NCBI RefSeq assembly: GCF_900116445.1
Contig: NZ_FPBH01000011.1
Location: 124,001-188,000 of the forward strand
Length of the DNA: 64,000 bases
Source: Paraburkholderia aspalathi
GTDB lineage: Bacteria > Pseudomonadota > Gammaproteobacteria > Burkholderiales > Burkholderiaceae
Direction of reading: 5' to 3'
The translations under genes and the position numbers were made by a program. A model generated the notes under the pieces. The model was given only the letters and a program-made list of their open reading frames with translations, was not told the origin of the DNA and did not search any database. Below, in pieces: positions 9,357-17,777 of this stretch (position 1 is its first letter; each line of letters starts with the position of its first letter).

Positions 9357-9385
9357 TCAAAAGCATCGAGTATCGATGCTTTTGA
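9357..9385. terminator. 13-bp perfect palindromic terminator
   Basis: TCAAAAGCATCGA (9357-9369) and its exact complement (9373-9385) flank the three-base loop GTA. A-rich left and T-rich right ends make it usable in either direction. It lies downstream of the OsmC gene and 63 bp before the SDR start. Confidence 0.75.
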
Positions 9386-9448
9386 CGGGCAACCTTAGAT
9401 GGCGCACGCAACGCTAATGCAGGCTCATCCCGTAGCAAGGAGCAGAAC

Positions 9449-10243
9449 ATGTTTGTCTATCGCGGCTCGACCGCCCTGATTACCGGAGCCTCAAAAGGGC
9501 TCGGCAAGGTCTTTGCGGAAACGCTGGCCGCGCGTGGCATGAACCTTGTATTGGTCGCCCGCTCGGGTGACACATTGCAGGTTCTGGCTGAGGGACTTTC
9601 CGCCAGACACGGCGTGCGAACCGTTGCGCTCAATATCGACTTGAGCCATCCCGACGCCGCCCTCCAGATCGGCGAGGAACTCGAGCGCCGCGACATTCAG
9701 GTCGATCTGCTCGTCAACAATGCGGGGCTAGGTCTGACCGGCAGTTTCCTCTCGCACGATCCGACGAAAGAGCAGTCGCAGATTCAGGTCAACGTCCAGG
9801 CGCTCGTCGCTCTCAGTCATCGGTTTGGCAGCGGTATGGCGAAGCGCGGCAGGGGCGGCATCATCAACCTCGCGTCCAACGCGAGCTTTCAGCCCCTCCC
9901 GCATATGGCCACTTACGCGGCGACCAAGGCCTTCGTCCTGTTCTTCAGCGAGGCGCTGCAATTCGAACTCGTCGGCACGGGCGTGCATGTGATGGCCGCC
10001 TGTCCGGGACCTACGGCAACGAGCTTCTTCGAAGGCGTGTCGACCAATGTGTCGCCGAAAGACATGGACAGCTCGGAGTCCGTCGTTCAGGAAACGCTCA
10101 AGGCCTTCGATAAACGAAAAGCGGTTGCGTATCCTGGACGGACCAGCGTACGCGCTGCGACCTTGCTGTCACGCTTGCTTCCCAGGGGGCTTGTGGTCCG
10201 CGTCGCCGCCATGGCGAGCGGCAAAATGGGGCTGCATAGCTAA
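9449..10243 (+). CDS. SDR family NAD(P)-dependent oxidoreductase
   Basis: A 264-residue classical short-chain dehydrogenase. The cofactor motif TGASKGLG is near residue 13, NNAG near residue 90, the catalytic Ser in INLASNASF and the YxxxK pair in TYAATKAF. The C-terminal part (RLLPRGLVVRVAAMASGKMG) is hydrophobic and basic, as in DltE/YqjQ-like SDRs that touch membranes. An AGGAG lies before the ATG. The substrate is unknown. It converges on the DauR-like gene. Confidence 0.92.
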   Translation: MFVYRGSTALITGASKGLGKVFAETLAARGMNLVLVARSGDTLQVLAEGLSARHGVRTVALNIDLSHPDAALQIGEELERRDIQVDLLVNNAGLGLTGSFLSHDPTKEQSQIQVNVQALVALSHRFGSGMAKRGRGGIINLASNASFQPLPHMATYAATKAFVLFFSEALQFELVGTGVHVMAACPGPTATSFFEGVSTNVSPKDMDSSESVVQETLKAFDKRKAVAYPGRTSVRAATLLSRLLPRGLVVRVAAMASGKMGLHS

Positions 10244-10346
10244 ACGCAGCGGTTCTTCACGCGGTGCGGGCGTCATCTCCTGGGCGCATCGCCCCACTGG
10301 CGGACCCGGCGCTGGGCAGCGCTAGCCCACTACGATTTGCGGACCG

Positions 10347-10991
10347 TCAGCCGCCCTCTTTCATCTGCTTCAGAATCTTATAGACGGTAGCGCGGCCCAT
10401 CGTTAGCACAGCGGCCACGTAGTTGGCTGAACTACGGCCGCGAAACGCGCCCTGCGCATGCAGCGCCTCGACGATTTCCCGTTTGTGTTCGCGCGTGAGT
10501 GCATTGATGCCGATTTGCCGCTCGCGCAGCCAGGTATGCAGGAACGTGTTGATGCGGTCCTGCCAGTCGTCGCGGAACAGTTCCTCCGCGGGCGCGTCCG
10601 TCAGATTGCCGCCTTTGATGAACAGATCGAGCGTGGAGCGCACATCTTCAAACACCGCGATGTTGAAGTTCACGCACAGCATGCCGGCCGGCTTGCCCTC
10701 GTCGTCGAACAGGATGTTGCTCACGCAGCGCATGCGGCGACCGTCCCAGTTGAGCTTCTCGTATGGCCCGATCGTCCGGCCGCGTGCCGCGTAGTGGACT
10801 TCGTCGAGCACCGAAGGGCCACCGACTTCGAGCTTCGACAGATTGTTCACGAGATACGCGATGGTCTGATCGCGCAGGTCGTGAATCACGACTTCGGCAC
10901 ACGGATAGAACAAGGCCGCGATGCCGTCTGCAATGGGTGCGTAGCGGTCCAGCAGCAGGTCTTTCACAGGAGAGACGGTTGAGTTGCGCAT
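10347..10991 (-). CDS. DauR/YheO-like PAS-HTH transcriptional regulator
   Basis: 214 residues: a YheO-type PAS domain (about residues 10-130, with CAEVVIHDLRDQTIAYLVN) and a C-terminal helix-turn-helix (about 160-210, FRGRSSANYVAAVLTMGRATVYKIL). This is the architecture of DauR, the repressor of D-arginine catabolism, and of many uncharacterised relatives. No arginine-catabolic gene is adjacent. No clear ribosome site precedes the ATG. Confidence 0.88.
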   Translation of the reverse strand: MRNSTVSPVKDLLLDRYAPIADGIAALFYPCAEVVIHDLRDQTIAYLVNNLSKLEVGGPSVLDEVHYAARGRTIGPYEKLNWDGRRMRCVSNILFDDEGKPAGMLCVNFNIAVFEDVRSTLDLFIKGGNLTDAPAEELFRDDWQDRINTFLHTWLRERQIGINALTREHKREIVEALHAQGAFRGRSSANYVAAVLTMGRATVYKILKQMKEGG

Positions 10992-11339
10992 TGAGAAATC
11001 GCAGTGTTCCAGAGAGGCGCCGTCGCTTTAGCCTGATTGAGCAAAAAAAGGACGCCGAGGTTATGGCCGGCAGGCGAGCCAGGCAAAACAATGCCGGAAG
11101 CCGTGCGCTGCAACTCGCCATTGTAACGACCCCAATCGCCAGCGACGACCGCGGGGGCCGGCGCCGGCGCAGCCGTTATTTTATTGCGGGGCCGCATCAC
11201 GCACCCGGCCTTGATGGGCGCTCGACGGCATACTGCCGCCCCCTTCCAGTTGTTGCATCCGCACCCGTGGATTTTTGTTCGCTTGGCATGCGATTTTTTT
11301 TCGTGCGATAAAAGAAGCAACTATTCCACGGAGCAACAG
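10992..11339. other. Divergent intergenic region
   Basis: This is the promoter region between the DauR-like gene (minus) and a small gene (plus). It includes an AT-rich stretch near 11284-11325 that is a likely promoter site for the plus gene. No other gene was seen. Confidence 0.5.
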
Positions 11340-11558
11340 ATGGCCACGCTCGAAGCGTTTCGCGCCGTGCTCGATGACGAAGGCACGCCTGAAATCATCC
11401 GCAATCACATCATCGATTCGCTGCAATACACGCTGCGCAATCACGGACAGATTTTTACCTCGAAGGAAGTCGAATGGCTCGCCGGCTGGGATGATGCGCG
11501 CATCCCGCTCGCGGCTTCACGCGAGCTGCAAAAGCGCGTCGCCGAAACCACCCGCTGA
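11340..11558 (+). CDS. Small hypothetical protein
   Basis: 72 residues, acidic and helical (FRAVLDDEGTPEIIRNHIID), with no signal peptide or membrane segment. The start is ATG 11340 with GGAG six bases upstream. Codon bias resembles its neighbours, so it is probably real. I do not recognise a family. Confidence 0.65.
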   Translation: MATLEAFRAVLDDEGTPEIIRNHIIDSLQYTLRNHGQIFTSKEVEWLAGWDDARIPLAASRELQKRVAETTR

Positions 11559-12127
11559 AACTCACCCGCCTTCACCCTCACGGCGCGACCTCACACCCGG
11601 CGTGCCGCTCATGCCCCGGCGCGCCGTTCGCGGCAACTCTTTTTCGCCCAAAGCCCAGCCGGCTGGGCGGTTTGCCCGCGCGCGGAACTTTTTGCTATCC
11701 AATTAGCCCCATTTAGTGCATCATATTGGAATAGCTGTATTCCGCATCCGCGCTATTGGGGATACAGCGCGGGAACACAAGCGGCAGTACCAAGCACAGT
11801 ATCAATCGGCGTCTCCGCACCACCCCCGACTGTTCGACCGCTGCGTGTCAGCGATCCCGTCACTCCGGCAATGCGCCGCCTGCATTCGCCGTCGCGAGTT
11901 GTGCAGCTGAGTGGTTCAGCTTTTACGCGCCCGATGTCTGCGCGACATCAGCGTGTTTCTTCTCCATCGAATCCGCGATTTTGCGCGGCCGCGCTCATGC
12001 CCTTGCCATCGGGCCTGTGCCAACCTTTTTCCATGGCGGCGCGCCCCAAGGTGCTGCGCTGCCGGGTCTGTCGTGCCGCGCGTAACACGCGTGACACGGC
12101 GACCACGTAATACAGGACACGTGCTTC
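11559..12127 (+). other. 570-bp region without a recognised gene
   Basis: Only Arg/Pro/Ser-rich shadow frames are present. A perfect 16-bp palindrome, GCCCAGCCGGCTGGGC, lies at 11653-11668 and could terminate or regulate. The AT-richer part near 11700-11760 may hold a promoter. A small RNA cannot be excluded but is not supported. Confidence 0.45.
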
Positions 12128-12409
12128 ATGAATTCAGTTGTCAAGACGTACAAGGGTTATGAAATTCACCCGCTCGTCTATCCGCGCCGCCCGGCGGACG
12201 GTCAGACGGGCCGCAATCCGGACGCAGGTTACGACGCGTCGGTGCGCATCTGCCGCGTGGGCGCCAATCCGGCAGCCGACGGGCGTGTGTTCCGTCTGCA
12301 GTATCTGTTTCCGTTCGACGGCACGGGCAAGGCGCGCATTGCGTGCATGGCCCATGCCGAGCAATTGATTGACGGCCGTGTAGACGGCCAGTCCGTAGCC
12401 GATCTTTGA
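12128..12409 (+). CDS. Small conserved-looking hypothetical protein
   Basis: 93 residues, soluble. The N-terminus VVKTYKGYEIHPLVYP resembles small Burkholderia proteins that open with a short beta strand around YKGYEI. The C-terminal part carries a likely helix ending in GRVDGQSVADL. Function is unknown. It may be related at the N-terminus to the protein at 49089-49403, which starts with SYGEFEIAV, but the match is short. Confidence 0.7.
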   Translation: MNSVVKTYKGYEIHPLVYPRRPADGQTGRNPDAGYDASVRICRVGANPAADGRVFRLQYLFPFDGTGKARIACMAHAEQLIDGRVDGQSVADL

Positions 12410-12539
12410 GCGGTACTATCAGCGAATCAGCTGGTGCCGCAGCAGCTGGCCTGAAAGCCGACTGCCAACCGTATCAGATGTTGCGCCATGCTTAACCGCG
12501 CGGCCAACACCCACTTATCCCATCGACCAGGAGTTATGC

Positions 12540-12812
12540 ATGGCGAAAGAAGAACTGCTTGAACTTGACGGTATCGTCGACGAAGTACTTCCGGACAGTC
12601 GTTACCGCGTGACGCTCGACAACGGCGTCGTGGTTGGCGCTTACGCGTCCGGACGCATGCGCAAGAATCACATCCGTATTCTCGCGGGCGACCGCGTGAC
12701 GCTGGAACTGTCGGTTTACGATCTGACCAAAGGCCGGATCAATTTCCGTCACAAAGACGAGCGCGCCACCGGTGGCGGCGGCGCACGCAATACGCAATTC
12801 CGTCGCCGTTAA
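12540..12812 (+). CDS. infA: Translation initiation factor IF-1 (paralogue)
   Basis: A 90-residue IF-1. The S1/OB-fold shows ELDGIVDEVLPDSRYRVTL, the KNHIRILAGDRVTLELS core and DLTKGRINFRHKDE. It binds the 30S A-site during initiation. The Gly/Arg-rich tail (ATGGGGARNTQFRRR) is longer than in the ribosomal-operon copy typical of Burkholderia. Together with its isolated position this marks it as the second, stand-alone paralogue. An AGGAG ribosome site lies seven bases before the ATG. Confidence 0.95.
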   Translation: MAKEELLELDGIVDEVLPDSRYRVTLDNGVVVGAYASGRMRKNHIRILAGDRVTLELSVYDLTKGRINFRHKDERATGGGGARNTQFRRR

Positions 12813-12982
12813 GGCTGGCGGCACGCTGACCGTTTCCTGAGTTGTTTCATGGCCGGTCCGGGCGTGGTCAATTGTTGTTATCTGGTTGTTCGCGAAGCCT
12901 TTCGCGCGCCTTCTCCGGCTTGATTCGTTGACTCGAGCCTGAGCGGCGCGCCGCGGCGTCGCATGCGTTAACCCCTCCCTTC

Positions 12983-13726
12983 CTACACCCCGAACACCGC
13001 ACCGAGATCTGCTCCTGCGGCGCTTTTGCGCACCTGTTCGACCACCCGCTCCTCCAGTTCCGACAGATGCTCGCGCATCGCCGCGAGAGCCGCGTGCAGA
13101 TCTCCCGCGTCGAGCGCTTCGATAATCTGCATATGCTCGTCCGCGGAGCAGGCCGAACCCTTCGACGGGTCGAACAACGCCTTGTATAACTCGGTCTTTG
13201 CGACGAGCTGCCCAACCAGACCGAGCAATTCCGTCCCGCCCGCCAGTTCGGTCAACAACACATGAAACTGGCCCGCGAGCCGCACGGATTCCTCGATGGT
13301 GCCGGCGTGTGACGCCTTCTCTTCGCTGCGCACATGGGCGCGCAGGCGACGTTTGTGGGCCACGCTCAAACTCCCGCACAAAGCTGCAACGATGCCCGCC
13401 TCGACAATCTGCCGGGCGCGATACACCTGACGAATGTCTTCCTCCGACGGCGACGGCACGAACGCGCCGCGATTCGCCTCGAGCACCAGCTTGCCCTCGA
13501 AACCCAGCCGCGCGAGCACCTTGCGCAACGCGCCGCGCGTGCAGCCGAACGCCGCGGCGAGATCGCGCTCGACCAGTTGCGCGCCCGGCCGCAGACGGCC
13601 TTGCAGCAATGCCGCGGTGATCGACGCATAAATGCGCTCTTCGACGCTGATCGAGTCGTCTTCAGGCGCGCTGCGGATGGGTGTGCCGGTGTTGGCTGAC
13701 GGCGTACGCGAGGAACGGGAGGCCAT
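12983..13726 (-). CDS. GntR family regulator, FadR/FCD subfamily
   Basis: 247 residues from ATG 13726. A winged helix-turn-helix (about residues 30-90, with ERDLAAAFGCTRGALRKVLA) is followed by the all-helical FCD ligand domain (about 100-230). The domain keeps the metal-binding pattern around QFHVLLTELAGG and EHMQIIEALDAGD. Such regulators repress catabolic or transport genes and are released by carboxylate-type ligands. Two operator-like palindromes lie upstream, toward the divergent transporter gene. An upstream in-frame start at 13765 is possible but the family begins near MASRSS. Confidence 0.9.
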   Translation of the reverse strand: MASRSSRTPSANTGTPIRSAPEDDSISVEERIYASITAALLQGRLRPGAQLVERDLAAAFGCTRGALRKVLARLGFEGKLVLEANRGAFVPSPSEEDIRQVYRARQIVEAGIVAALCGSLSVAHKRRLRAHVRSEEKASHAGTIEESVRLAGQFHVLLTELAGGTELLGLVGQLVAKTELYKALFDPSKGSACSADEHMQIIEALDAGDLHAALAAMREHLSELEERVVEQVRKSAAGADLGAVFGV

Positions 13727-13829
13727 GAGTTCAGTATTGGAGAACGGAGCGATATCGCCCGGCATTGTAGCGACGAGGGGTAGCAGACGCCATCCGCGGG
13801 CGCTCGGACTTATACCGGGCATCAGGAAA

Positions 13830-13864
13830 ATGGTCAACCATGCCATGATATTATGGTTAACCAA
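13830..13864. promoter_or_regulatory. Two GntR/FadR-type operators
   Basis: ATGGTCAACCAT (13830-13841) and ATGGTTAACCAA (13853-13864) both contain TGGT-N2-ACCA, and the second core is a perfect 10-bp palindrome. Their centres are 23 bp apart, about two helical turns. FadR-subfamily regulators typically bind TGGT/ACCA half-sites. The pair lies between the regulator and the transporter, so it probably controls one or both. Confidence 0.7.
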
Positions 13865-13995
13865 AATAGTCGCGCACGGTATTTTTCACCCTGTTCGCGC
13901 CTCGTCATCCGCCTTGCCGCCGCCGGTCGCGCAGCGCCCCGCAGCGTTCTCTTCCCGCTTGCAAGGTGTCGCCCACTCTCGCATTCAGGTCCCTT

Positions 13996-15234
13996 GTGAA
14001 TTCGCACTCCAGCGCCAGCCCGACCCCAGCCCATGCCAACGACGCCTCCCACGCGCTCACGTGGCGAGACGCGCTATGGCTGGGCGCGATTGTCGTGATC
14101 GGCATCAATCTGCGGCCCCTGCTGACGTCGATCAGCCCGCTGATGACGACGATCCGCGATGCAACCGGCTTGAGCTTTTACGGCGCGTCGTTGTTGACCA
14201 GCCTGCCGGTCGTCGCGATGGGCATCGGCGCATTCGGCGCGGGCGCGCTAACCCGGTCGATCGGCGAAACGCGCGGCGTTGCGCTCGGTTTGCTGGCGAT
14301 CGCGCTTGCTTGCGGCGCCCGCTGGTCGACCGCCGGCGGCGCTACGCTCCTTGCGACGGCAGCGCTCGCGGGCGTCGGTGTCGCGGCGATTCAGGCGCTG
14401 CTGCCCGCCGTCCTGAAGCAGCGTTTCCCTGCGCGCGTGCCGCTGGCGATGGGGGTTTTCTCCGCATCGATCATGGGCGGCGGCGGCCTCGGGGCACGCT
14501 TGAGTCCGTGGGTGAGTGCTGCGATGGGGTCCTGGCATGCTGGGCTCGCGGTATGGGCGATTCCCGCTCTCGTGGCCTTGCTGTGCTGGCTGGGTTTGAA
14601 CCGCGGACCTTCGCACGGCTCAGCGGTACAGCGCGCTCCGGCAGATGCGATCGATTTTTCGCTTTGGCGCAAACGGCGCGCGTGGACGCTTGGCTTGTAC
14701 TTCGGGATCGTCAACGGCGGTTATACGACGCTCGTCGCGTGGTTGCCGGCTTTCTATCAACAGCATGGCGCGAGTGTCGCGGAGAGCGGGTCGCTCCTTG
14801 CCGGCATGACGGTGTTTCAGGCCGCTGCGGCCTTACTGCTGCCTCTTGCTGCCGCACCATTCCGGGATCGGCGCCCCTGGTTGGTCCTCGGATTGTCGGC
14901 GCAACTGGTCGGCCTGCTTGGCTTGATCTTCTGGCCCGATGCCGCGCCGCTGGTGTGGGTCGCCATTGCCGGCGCCGGGCTTGGCGGCACTTTCTCGCTG
15001 ACGCTCGTTACCGCTATGGATCATTCGGCACACCACAGCATGGCCGGCAAGCTTGTCGCGTTTACGCAAGGTGTCGGCTTTGTCGTAGCGGCCATTACGC
15101 CCATTTTCGCTGGCATGGTCCGGGGCTGGACTGGCGGGTTCGGTGCAGCCTGGGTCATGCTGGCCGTTAGCGTTGCCGCCATGATCGTCGTGAGCGTCTT
15201 CTTTTCGCCCCGCAGTTACGCGAAATGGAACTGA
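13996..15234 (+). CDS. CynX/NimT family MFS transporter
   Basis: About 412 residues with 12 membrane helices. The opening IVVIGINLRPLLTSISPL is characteristic of the CynX/NimT (cyanate transporter/nitroimidazole resistance) family. GTG 13996 has an AGG six bases upstream. An alternative GTG at 13966 adds ten residues. The gene is divergent from the GntR regulator, whose operators lie about 130-165 bp upstream, so it is the likely target. The substrate is unknown. A 512-residue overlapping frame on the same strand is an Arg-rich shadow. Confidence 0.88.
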   Translation: MNSHSSASPTPAHANDASHALTWRDALWLGAIVVIGINLRPLLTSISPLMTTIRDATGLSFYGASLLTSLPVVAMGIGAFGAGALTRSIGETRGVALGLLAIALACGARWSTAGGATLLATAALAGVGVAAIQALLPAVLKQRFPARVPLAMGVFSASIMGGGGLGARLSPWVSAAMGSWHAGLAVWAIPALVALLCWLGLNRGPSHGSAVQRAPADAIDFSLWRKRRAWTLGLYFGIVNGGYTTLVAWLPAFYQQHGASVAESGSLLAGMTVFQAAAALLLPLAAAPFRDRRPWLVLGLSAQLVGLLGLIFWPDAAPLVWVAIAGAGLGGTFSLTLVTAMDHSAHHSMAGKLVAFTQGVGFVVAAITPIFAGMVRGWTGGFGAAWVMLAVSVAAMIVVSVFFSPRSYAKWN

Positions 15235-15594
15235 TGCGTTGGCATGCTGCGCGTGCACGCGTCGACGGCCTTACACAGCCGGTAAATTTTCTGACCGAAA
15301 AATAGAAACGCCTGATTGTTTATATCAATCAGGCTATTTATTATCTTCATCAAGCTATTTATAGCGTCCAAACATAAGAACCTGACCGGCTGACTAACAG
15401 CCGCAGAAGGTCACGTACCACGCAGCCGTCACCAACGGTCATTAGTTAGGAATCTTAACTCGACGGCCCGAAAAATTGCCTGTGCCGGCTGGCCAAAGGA
15501 CGGCCTATGGCTTTGGCACCGCTGATGACCGCCGTACGACTGCTTCATAAAAACAGGGGCAATCATTTCTGTATGTCGTACCGGGAATAAAACC
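15235..15594 (+). other. 360-bp intergenic region before the S8 protease
   Basis: AT-richer than its surroundings. It contains a hairpin at 15310-15334, near-repeats CAGGCTATTTA and CAAGCTATTTA (15330-15361), and a distal inverted pair GTACGAC/GTCGTAC (about 15533 and 15575). No gene was seen. It probably holds the protease promoter. Confidence 0.5.
15310..15334 (+). terminator. Hairpin after the CynX-like gene
   Basis: GCCTGATTG (15310-15318) pairs exactly with CAATCAGGC (15326-15334) around a seven-base AT loop. A TATTTATTATCTT stretch follows. It lies 76 bp past the transporter stop. Confidence 0.6.
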
Positions 15595-17700
15595 GTGAAA
15601 CAAAAGAAAGATGAGAGCGTGCGGAACGACTCTCGTAGAACAACGGCTCACGTTAGCGCGCTGTGGTCCAAAGGAGGTGCGCGCTACGCATTGAAAAACG
15701 CTGCCTGTATTTCGCTTTCGCTGGCACTTGCGGCATGTGGCGGAAACGTCGGCGACGATATGACGTCCGAACCAGCACCGCCCCTGGAAAAGACAGCGGC
15801 ATTAGCGGCGGCATCAAACACTGTTCCTCTGCAATTGTCCTTAAAGATGAACACGAGCGGCCTGGCTTCCGACGCGTCCAACGACCGCTTCATTGTCAAA
15901 TACAAAACCGGCACCGTTGAACGCGGTTCAGCCACCGCGGTCCAGTCAAGACTCGACAGGCTGACGAATGCCTTCCCTTCGAAAGCGCGCCATGTGCGCC
16001 GCATGGGCATCGGAGCCGATGTGGTCACAACGGAACGCAAGCTGAACGTCAAGGATGCCAAAGCATTCATGCGGGCCATTGCGTCGGACCCTGACGTCGA
16101 ATACGTAGAGCCCGACACGCCGATGTCCGTGACAATGGCGCCAAACGATCCGGAATACAGCAGACAGTGGGGCTTAAGCTCGAACCAGAAACCTGGCGTC
16201 ACCACTGCGGGCATACGGGCGGAGCCCGCCTGGGACATGGCTAACGGTTCCGGAACCGTGATCGCGATGGTCGACAACGGCGTGACCAGTCATAGCGATC
16301 TGAATGCCAATATCCTGCCTGGGTACGATTTCACCACGAACAATCGCGGCGGCGACGGCACGAATCCGGGTATCACGACAGAGACATGCGAAGTCGTGTG
16401 GCACGGCACTCACGTCGCGGGGATCATGGCCGCGCAGACCAACAACGGCATCGGTATAGCCGGCGTCGCGCCGGCGGCAAAGGTCGTGCCGGTCCGCGTC
16501 ATGAATGCGTGCGGACGAGGCTTTACGTCAGATGTCGCCGACGGCGTAACATGGGCCGCCGGTGGCAGCGTGTCGGGCGTCCCGAACAACGCCTACCCGG
16601 CGAAAGTCATTAACGTGAGCCTCGGTGGTGCGGGCTCCTGCGGGATGACGTTTCAGAACGCAATTGACTACGCAGCCAGTCGCGGTGCCGTTGTCGTTGC
16701 AGCGGTTGGCAACAATGGCAACAGCGCAACGAATTTCACGCCCGCGAACTGCCGGAACGTTATCAGCGTCGGTGGAAGCAATCGTCCCGGCTTGAAGTGG
16801 GTTCTTTCGAACTACGGGCAGACCGTTGATATCGCCGCGCCCGGCGACTCGATCTGGTCCACCTACAACAACGGAACCGCCGCGCCGGGCAGTGAAGGCT
16901 ATACGTATCTTGACGGCACGTCGATGGCCGCGCCGATGGTGAGCGGCGTTATCGCACTTGCTCAGTCAGTCGCGCCCACACCCCTGACCTCCGCTGAAAT
17001 GAGAGCGTTGCTGACACAGAATGTGCAAGCGTTTCCCAACGGCAAACCGGATCAACCGATCGGCTCAGGCATTCTTGACGCGAACGCGACTGTCATAGCC
17101 GCCCGGTCTGGAAAAATTCCAGCGGCAGCGGATTTCACGTGCTCTGAAGCTACGACGATCATGCAGGTGACATGCAAGGACCTGTCCACTGCCAGAGGTG
17201 CGCCGATCAAGTCATGGGCCTGGAATTTCGGCTCAGGGGGGCCTGATATAGTGCGCACGCAATCCGTCGCGCCCTATATGAACTATGACTATCCGGGGAC
17301 GTATGAAATCACATTCACGGTGACGGATAGCACCGGGGCCGTTAGCAGGCTGACGCGCCCGTTTCAGGTCATTCCTCCAACCCTTACGGACCTAAGCGCC
17401 GGTAGTCCGTTGACGATCTCAGCGAAAAACGGCGAGATGCAAAATTACGCTCTGATTGTTCCCGCGGGCGTCAAGAGCCTGACGTTCGCCCTGTCGCCAG
17501 AAACAGCCAGCCAGATCGCGACTCTGTATGTCAGAGCCGGTACGCCGTCCTCGCTTCGTCCCGACTGTGAGTCCGTCATGGTGAGAGGTGGCGCAGCCAC
17601 CTGCACGATCACCAACCCGGTGGCCGGAACTTACTACGGCATATTGAGTGCCGGCTCAAAACTGAGTGGCGTTTCTCTCCTGGCTACCTACGCGCAATAA
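15595..17700 (+). CDS. Subtilisin-like S8 serine peptidase, putative lipoprotein
   Basis: A 701-residue exported protease. Catalytic residues are Asp227 (IAMVDNGV), His270 (HGTHVAG) and Ser443 (GTSMAAP). An I9-type propeptide occupies about residues 95-180 (DRFIVKYKTG to VEYVEPD). A PKD-like domain (about 508-592, KSWAWNFGSGG) and a C-terminal PPC-like beta domain (about 600-700) follow. The hydrophobic segment SLSLALAAC places a lipobox Cys at 48, after an unusually long basic N-terminus. The start is GTG 15595 with GGGA nine bases before it. A later start would shorten that N-terminus. Outer-membrane anchoring or secretion is inferred. Confidence 0.93.
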   Translation: MKQKKDESVRNDSRRTTAHVSALWSKGGARYALKNAACISLSLALAACGGNVGDDMTSEPAPPLEKTAALAAASNTVPLQLSLKMNTSGLASDASNDRFIVKYKTGTVERGSATAVQSRLDRLTNAFPSKARHVRRMGIGADVVTTERKLNVKDAKAFMRAIASDPDVEYVEPDTPMSVTMAPNDPEYSRQWGLSSNQKPGVTTAGIRAEPAWDMANGSGTVIAMVDNGVTSHSDLNANILPGYDFTTNNRGGDGTNPGITTETCEVVWHGTHVAGIMAAQTNNGIGIAGVAPAAKVVPVRVMNACGRGFTSDVADGVTWAAGGSVSGVPNNAYPAKVINVSLGGAGSCGMTFQNAIDYAASRGAVVVAAVGNNGNSATNFTPANCRNVISVGGSNRPGLKWVLSNYGQTVDIAAPGDSIWSTYNNGTAAPGSEGYTYLDGTSMAAPMVSGVIALAQSVAPTPLTSAEMRALLTQNVQAFPNGKPDQPIGSGILDANATVIAARSGKIPAAADFTCSEATTIMQVTCKDLSTARGAPIKSWAWNFGSGGPDIVRTQSVAPYMNYDYPGTYEITFTVTDSTGAVSRLTRPFQVIPPTLTDLSAGSPLTISAKNGEMQNYALIVPAGVKSLTFALSPETASQIATLYVRAGTPSSLRPDCESVMVRGGAATCTITNPVAGTYYGILSAGSKLSGVSLLATYAQ

Positions 17701-17718
17701 ATCGGCTAAACCAGCGTT

Positions 17719-17750
17719 GCCCCTGTGCCGCGACCGCGAATCGCAGGGGC
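17719..17750 (+). terminator. Hairpin between S8 protease and TPR gene
   Basis: GCCCCTG (17719-17725) pairs with CAGGGGC (17744-17750) across an 18-base loop. There is no T tract, so it may attenuate rather than terminate. Confidence 0.35.
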
Positions 17751-17777
17751 GTACTTCCGATAATCCACGAGGAAGCA

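Noticed and set aside
13632..15170. A 512-residue open frame on the plus strand
   Set aside because: It overlaps the CynX-like gene in another frame. Its translation is Arg-rich without membrane segments or motifs.
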